From: Ichthyophthirius multifiliis
Taxonomy: Eukaryota > Ciliophora > Oligohymenophorea > Hymenostomatida
NCBI RefSeq assembly: GCF_000220395.1
Contig: NW_004085988.1
Location: 239,349 to 303,348 of the forward strand
Length of the DNA stretch: 64,000 nucleotides
Direction: 5' to 3'
The notes beneath the pieces are model-generated. The model ran no database searches. It had not been told where the DNA came from and saw nothing but the letters and a program-made list of their open reading frames with translations. Made by a program: the position numbers and the translations under genes. Below, one piece after another: positions 63,870 to 64,000 of the stretch; position 1 is the stretch's first letter, and every line of letters starts with the position of its first letter.

Positions 63870-64000
63870 TCATAAAACAAAGCATAATTTTGGAGACAAT
63901 TCTTTAAAAAATTCTCCATAGGTTACCTAATTATTTCTTTATTTATCAAACCTAGAAAATAAATAGCTTAATTCTTTAGGTGAAAAATGAATATCATATT
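63870..64000 (-). CDS. EF-hand protein, C-terminal end only
   Basis: The last ~43 codons of a gene enter from the right window edge. They contain one EF-hand: helix 'PKELSYLFSRFDKQ', loop D-K-Q-R-N-N-Q-V-T-Y-G-E with Asp at position 1, hydrophobic V at position 8, Gly-like spacing before the closing Glu at 12, then 'FFKELSPKLCFVL' and TGA at 63870-63872. Position 3 is Gln and position 6 is Asn, so calcium affinity may be low. EF-hand identity is likely; the full protein cannot be seen. Confidence 0.75.

Overview
The window reads as nuclear DNA of a ciliate that uses TAA and TAG as glutamine codons and TGA as the only stop. Read with the standard code it has almost no open frames; read with the ciliate code it fills with recognisable eukaryotic genes. 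The DNA is extremely A+T rich, introns are short (about 40-100 nt, GT...AG) and intergenic DNA is bare. This fits an oligohymenophorean macronuclear scaffold; the extreme A+T content makes an Ichthyophthirius-like species more likely than Tetrahymena, but that is inference. All exon boundaries were read by eye.

0-20 kb: a YIPF6-like Golgi protein (-), a Rab32/38-like GTPase (+), a SAC1 phosphoinositide phosphatase (+), a frame-broken SCP/FCP1-like phosphatase (+), a small unknown membrane protein (-), an Aurora-like pseudokinase with a coiled-coil tail (-), an unknown glutamine-rich protein (-), a CEP19-like protein (-), and a hormone-sensitive-lipase family esterase (+).

20-40 kb: a Q-rich unknown (-), a CDPK-like protein with an N-myristoylation start and a degenerate kinase core (-), a START-like protein with a coding 27-nt minisatellite (+), an Aurora-type kinase with all catalytic motifs (-), an unknown protein (-), a coiled-coil protein (+), a CLEC16A-like FPL-domain protein (+), the splicing factor RBM22/Cwc2 (-), and a group II PLP decarboxylase homologue with altered active-site motifs (+).

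39.4-50.4 kb is the most unusual part: a MORN-repeat N-terminal region followed by a roughly 10-kb Q/N/K/I-rich reading region carrying at least fourteen degenerate copies of one helical motif, a higher-order duplication, and a separate three-copy motif near its C-terminus. I know of no described family that it matches.

50.7-64 kb: a second SCP-type phosphatase (-), a coiled-coil protein (+), an unknown conserved-looking protein (-), a BRCA2-type DNA-binding-domain protein (+), the GARP/EARP subunit VPS52 (+), and the end of an EF-hand protein (-) running off the window.

Many otherwise good genes show single-base frame changes, nearly always in A or T runs. Sequencing or assembly error is the simplest reading, but pseudogenes or programmed frameshifting are not excluded for individual loci. 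No rRNA, tRNA, CRISPR, transposon or viral element was recognised.
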